From Symbiodinium natans (taxonomy: Eukaryota; Sar; Dinophyceae; Suessiales; Symbiodiniaceae), in contig CAJNDS010002035.1 of the NCBI GenBank assembly GCA_905221605.1, forward strand, positions 338,055 through 355,554: DNA of 17,500 nt. Reading direction: 5' to 3'. The position numbers and the translations under genes are program-made. Below, in pieces: positions 14,053-17,500 of the stretch (position 1 is the stretch's first letter; each line of letters opens with the position of its first letter). A model generated the notes under the pieces. It had not been told where the DNA came from. It saw nothing but the letters and a program-made list of their open reading frames with translations, and did no database searches.

Positions 14053-14128
14053 GGGATGTGCCGGCTCTTGGCACCCTCCAGGCCTCAAAAACCGAACCCT
14101 TGTCATCCTCCGGCGGGAAGTCGGGGAA
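14053..14128 (+). CDS. Exon candidate between C-type and G-type blocks
   Basis: It follows GGGTTTCAG (AG at 14051-14052) and could end at GTCGAG (14129). All three frames are open, so the reading frame is uncertain; one reads DVPALGTLQASKTEPLSS, another starts with ATG at 14056. The context (C-type left, G-type at 14198-14253 right) matches gene B exons. Family unknown. Confidence 0.3.
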
Positions 14129-14197
14129 AGGTCGAGGACCCCTATGGCAGGCTAAACACCCCTGGGGGGGGGAAGACGGACGGATTGTCACCAGGTA

Positions 14198-14253
14198 CCA
14201 GGGTTTAGGTTTAGGGTTTGGGGTTTAGGGGTTTAGGGTTTAGGGTTTAGGGT
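14198..14253 (+). repeat. Telomeric repeat block, G-type
   Basis: Seven TTTAGGG-like units with early indels. A further decayed G-type stretch lies at 14363-14405. Confidence 0.9.
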
Positions 14254-14322
14254 GAGAGGTAGTGTGGAAAGTGCTGTGGGTTGTTTCAAGAGTGACAGAT
14301 CCGCCTTTGCTTGTCTCGACAG

Positions 14323-14358
14323 AAGCGCTGGAGTGGAGTCTCTCTTGGAGGTCCATGG
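14323..14358 (+). CDS. Micro-exon candidate with very strong splice signals
   Basis: The pyrimidine-rich GCCTTTGCTTGTCTCGACAG ends at 14322 and a consensus donor GTGAGT begins at 14359, itself running into TTTAGGG. The 36 bases between are open in two frames (one reads SAGVESLLEVHG). It may belong with the 14053 candidate. No C-type block precedes it, unlike other exons. Confidence 0.3.
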
Positions 14359-14405
14359 GTGAGTTTAGGGTTTACGGTGCAGGTTTTAGGGTTGGGGATT
14401 TAGGG

Positions 14406-15060
14406 CTGGCATGGACCTTCAAGCCATTTATTTAAGCCTTTGACCTTCTCTTCCACGGCACGCTTTTGAAGGACAGCGTGCCTAAGGCCGAGTGTTTGAA
14501 TGGCCATGTGATTGCAGAATGGTTGGTTCCTGTTGAGCCCCGCATGACATTATCTGGTCTTGCTGGGGCAATTATGTGCAGGAGCGTTTGATGGCACTTG
14601 ATGTGGCCGAACACAGGGTTTGTTCGGGATTGCATCCATAACCCCAGAGTTTCAGAGCCCTCAATAGGCAGTTTGGCGCGGGGGCCCTAGTGAACAATTC
14701 CACAAGTTCGCCGCTGACGCATTGAAAGGGCACGGGCGCGCACAAGGGCATGTGCCGGCCAGTGCTTTCCATAGGCAGATGTTTGACCTGCCCTCGAAGG
14801 GCTGCTGGGCTTGTTAATGAAGCCTGCACCTGGTTTTTGTGGTAGTTTGCGGTGCTGCTGTTAGTAAGCGTAAGATGAAACCCCGAACCCCAACTGAGCT
14901 CGGCTGCCCCGTGCGAAACAGCGCATAGCCTGGAAGAGCAGCCCCGCGAGACACCACGTGGGAGCAGTCGCTGGAGCCTTTCCTCGCAAGTGCTTGCTGC
15001 CGATGTGGTGTTGATGACTGCAACAATCATGACAATTTATCAACAAGTAAAAACGAAGCC
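14406..15060. other. Unique DNA without recognised gene
   Basis: About 650 bases of balanced composition, free of telomeric repeats. The longest frame is on the minus strand (14572-15030, 152 codons); another minus frame covers 14432-14635. Neither shows a domain, and the region may be mobile-element remnant. I cannot assign it. Confidence 0.3.
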
Positions 15061-15184
15061 ATTCATCATGAATTGATAAAGGTGGTTAAGTTTAATCCTA
15101 GCCAGGGCTTAGTGTGATCAGAGTACGCCAGGACTTGGTGTAATTAGTGTACGAATGCCGGTGAATAGCGACAATACGCGTAGT

Positions 15185-15295
15185 CGTGCAGCAGCAGCAG
15201 CAGGAGCAGCAGGAGCAGCAGGAGCAGCACCAGGAGAGAGAATGAGAAAGAGAAATATAAAGAGAAGGAGAAGGAGAAGGAGAAAGAGACTGACT
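15185..15295 (+). repeat. Purine-rich AGCAGG/GAGAAG repeats
   Basis: AGC/AGG triplets pass into GAGAAA and GAAGGA repeats. This is the left border of the purine-rich satellite. Confidence 0.9.
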
Positions 15296-15339
15296 AACGA
15301 CTGAGTGACGACTGAACGAAAAAAACGAAATGAACGAGG

Positions 15340-15900
15340 GAGTGACATGAATGAAATGAACTAAATGAATGAAATGAATGGAATCGAATGAAAAGAATGA
15401 ATGGAATTCATTGAACGACTGGCATGAACCGAATGAATGGAATGAAGTGCGGATGCATGAGTGAATGCATGAATGCATGCATGAATGGGTGAATGAATGA
15501 ATGAGTGAATGAAATTAAATGAAATCAAATGAAACGAAATGAAATGAAATGAACTGCATTGAATTGAACTGAATTGAACTGAATTGAACTGAACTGAACA
15601 GAAACGAAACGAGAGGAATTGGAATGGAATGAAATGGAATGAAAGAGTTAATATGAATGAAGGTAAATGAATGAATGAAATGAAACGAAATGAAATGAAA
15701 TGAAATGAAAATCAAGGAAATGAAATGACAAGAGAGTGAATGACATTCATGAATGAGTGAGTGAATGAATGAATGAATAAATGCAATTATTGAATGAATG
15801 AATGAATACATGCAATGAATAAATGCAATGAATGAATGAATGAATGGAAGGAAATGAAATGAAATGAATGTGAATGAAATGAAGGAATGAATGAATGTAA
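15340..15900 (+). repeat. Left flank of satellite: TGAA and TGAAA repeats
   Basis: Irregular mixtures of the 4-mer TGAA and the 5-mer ATGAA (runs at about 15530-15552 and 15690-15710), with CTGAA variants. These are the two building blocks of the 9-mer core. Confidence 0.9.
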
Positions 15901-17130
15901 TGAAATGAATGAGATGAATGAGATGAATGAGATGAATGAAATGAATGAAATGAATGAAATGAATGAAATGAATGAAATGAATGAAATGAATGAAATGAAT
16001 GAAATGAATGAAATGAATGAAATGAATGAAATGAATGAAATGAATGAGATGAATGAAATGAATGAAATGAATGAAATGAATGACATGAATGACATGAATG
16101 AAACGAATGACATGAATGACATGAATGACATGAATGAAATGAATGAAATGAATGACATGAATGACATGAATGACATGAATGACATGAATGACATGAATGA
16201 CATGAATGACATGAATGACATGAATGAAATGAATGAAATGAATGAAATGAATGAAATGAATGAAATGAATGAAATGAATGAAATGAATGAAATGAATGAA
16301 ATGAATGACATGAATGACATGAATGAAATGAATGAAATGAATGAAATGAATGAAATGAAAATGAATGAAATGAATGAAATGAAAATGAATGAAATGAACG
16401 AAATGAAATGAAATGAAACGAAATGAAATGAAATGAATGAAAAGAATGAAAGGAAATGAAATGAATGAAAAGAATGAAAGGAAATGAAATGAATGAAATG
16501 AATGACATGAATGAAATGAATGAAATGAATGAAATGAATGAAATGAATGAAATGAATGAAATGAATGAAATGAATGACATGAATGAAATGAATGAAATGA
16601 ATGAAATGAATGAAATGAATGAAATGAATGAAATGAATGAAATGAATGAAATGAATGAAATGAATGAAATGAATGACATGAATGAAATGAATGAAATGAA
16701 TGAAATGAATGAAATGAATGAAATGAATGAAATGAATGACATGAATGACATGAATGACATGAATGAAATGAATGAAATGAATGAAATGAATGAAATGAAT
16801 GAAATGAATGGAATGAATGGAATGAATGAAATGAATGAAATGAATGAAATGAATGAAATGAATGAAATGAATGGAATGAATGGAATGAATGGAATGAATG
16901 GAATGAATGGAATGAATGAAATGAATGGAATGACTGGAATGAATGGAATGAATGAACGAATGAAATGAATGAAATGAATGACATGAATGACATGAATGAA
17001 ATGAATGAAATGAATGAAATGAATGAAATGAATGAGATGAATGAAATGAATGGAATGAATGAAATGAATGACATGAATGAAATGAATGACTTGAATGAAG
17101 TGAATGAATTGAATGAAATGAATGAATGCA
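15901..17130 (+). repeat. Satellite core: tandem 9-mer ATGAATGAA
   Basis: More than 120 copies of a 9-base unit that combines TGAA with TGAAA. Substitution variants are clustered: ATGAATGAC runs near 16081-16228 and 16735-16765, ATGAATGGA runs near 16805-16950. A short 5-mer-rich interruption lies at about 16355-16495. Because the unit is a multiple of three, the plus frame reads Met-Asn-Glu repeats (15887-16411 and 16465-16968) and all three minus frames stay open for over 500 codons. I see no start context, splice sites or composition change that would make these genes. Confidence 0.95.
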
Positions 17131-17354
17131 TGCATGAATGAAACGAATGACGTGAATGATGTGAATGAAGCAAATGAAATGAATGAAATGAAGCAAATGA
17201 AATGAATGAAATGAAATGAAATGAAATGAAATGAGCTGGAATGGCATGAAATGAAATGAAGTGAAATGAAACGAATTGAACTCAATTGAACTGAAATGAA
17301 GTGAAATGAAATGAAATGAATGCATGAAAAGAGACAGAGAGAGAAGAGAGATAA

Positions 17355-17394
<40 letters not shown>

Positions 17395-17400
17395 TATCGA
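17131..17400 (+). repeat. Right flank of satellite: ATGAA repeats ending in (GA)n
   Basis: The 9-mer breaks down into ATGAA 5-mers (about 17205-17330) and then a GA dinucleotide run (17335-17395). The order mirrors the left flank. The last 100 bases of the window (17401-17500) are unique with nothing recognised. Confidence 0.9.
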
Positions 17401-17500
17401 GACGGATAACACACTTCAGTTCGGATCCCATGTTGTGTACCGCGTCTTTTGGTTGGGTTGTACGTAATGCGTATCTGCGTTCGGGTTCGTGGCTCCTATC

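Noticed and set aside
14572-15030. 152-codon minus-strand open frame
   Set aside because: No recognisable domain, no splice or repeat context, and several overlapping minus frames of similar quality.
15887-16968. Plus-strand Met-Asn-Glu repeat proteins
   Set aside because: Direct reading of ATGAATGAA; frame is kept only because the unit is nine bases, and it breaks at the 5-mer interruption.
15515-17414. Minus-strand frames of 541-555 codons (Phe-Ile-His / Phe-His-Ser repeats)
   Set aside because: The 9-mer satellite has no stop in any minus frame. All three phases are equally open and no gene signals exist.

Overview
This window looks like nuclear DNA of an alga or protist with plant-type telomere chemistry (TTTAGGG), most probably a dinoflagellate or a close myzozoan relative. 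Three observations point there: a decayed mitochondrial cox1 piece with myzozoan-like wording (9716-10084, minus strand), a small ankyrin protein whose FLKKHGF..VNAPR..YPIH layout resembles families I recall from dinoflagellates, and apparent GC-AG as well as GT-AG introns. The species cannot be fixed by eye. Most long open frames are low-complexity artefacts of microsatellites.

The main result is a gene architecture hidden by interstitial telomeric repeats. About 25 blocks of CCCTAAA (C-type) or TTTAGGG (G-type) lie across the first 14.4 kb. Wherever I can recognise an exon, the block on its left is C-type; the block on its right is G-type in every clear case. Each inferred intron therefore starts with (TTTAGGG)n just inside the 5' splice site and ends with (CCCTAAA)n just before the 3' splice site, so its two ends can pair as RNA. 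Gene B (10339-13730, plus) can be assembled from six tiny exons into one complete ankyrin protein of about 99 residues, and all five introns have this layout. Gene A (458-2467, plus) is the 3' end of a paralogue with one such intron. Intron B2 is flanked by an 8-bp direct repeat, and one CCCTAAA block inside intron B3 by a perfect 12-bp direct repeat; both look like insertion scars.

Layout: 1-457 telomeric blocks and spacers; 458-2467 gene A with an intron holding AT-rich DNA and a G-rich tract of about 140 bp; 2468-3660 spacer with telomeric blocks, poly-G tracts and a hairpin element; 3664-4590 a weaker two-exon candidate; 4600-5275 microsatellites, poly-C and a head-to-head array of 49-bp palindromic units; 5305-7200 degenerate telomere-like DNA, a segmental duplication and five copies of a GC-rich hairpin; 7340-7570 poly-G and TATAG repeats; 7630-8350 degenerate C-type repeats and a hydrophobic open frame; 8371-8484 an inverted-repeat element with a poly-C loop; 9308-9434 an orphan exon candidate; 9716-10084 cox1 remnant; 10187-13730 gene B with a hairpin element before its start; 13755-13912 a second copy of that hairpin element; 13994-14405 further exon candidates; 14406-15060 unrecognised unique DNA; 15180-17400 a purine-rich satellite built on the 9-mer ATGAATGAA.

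All exon calls were made by reading frames, splice motifs and family resemblance. No transcript or database evidence was available.
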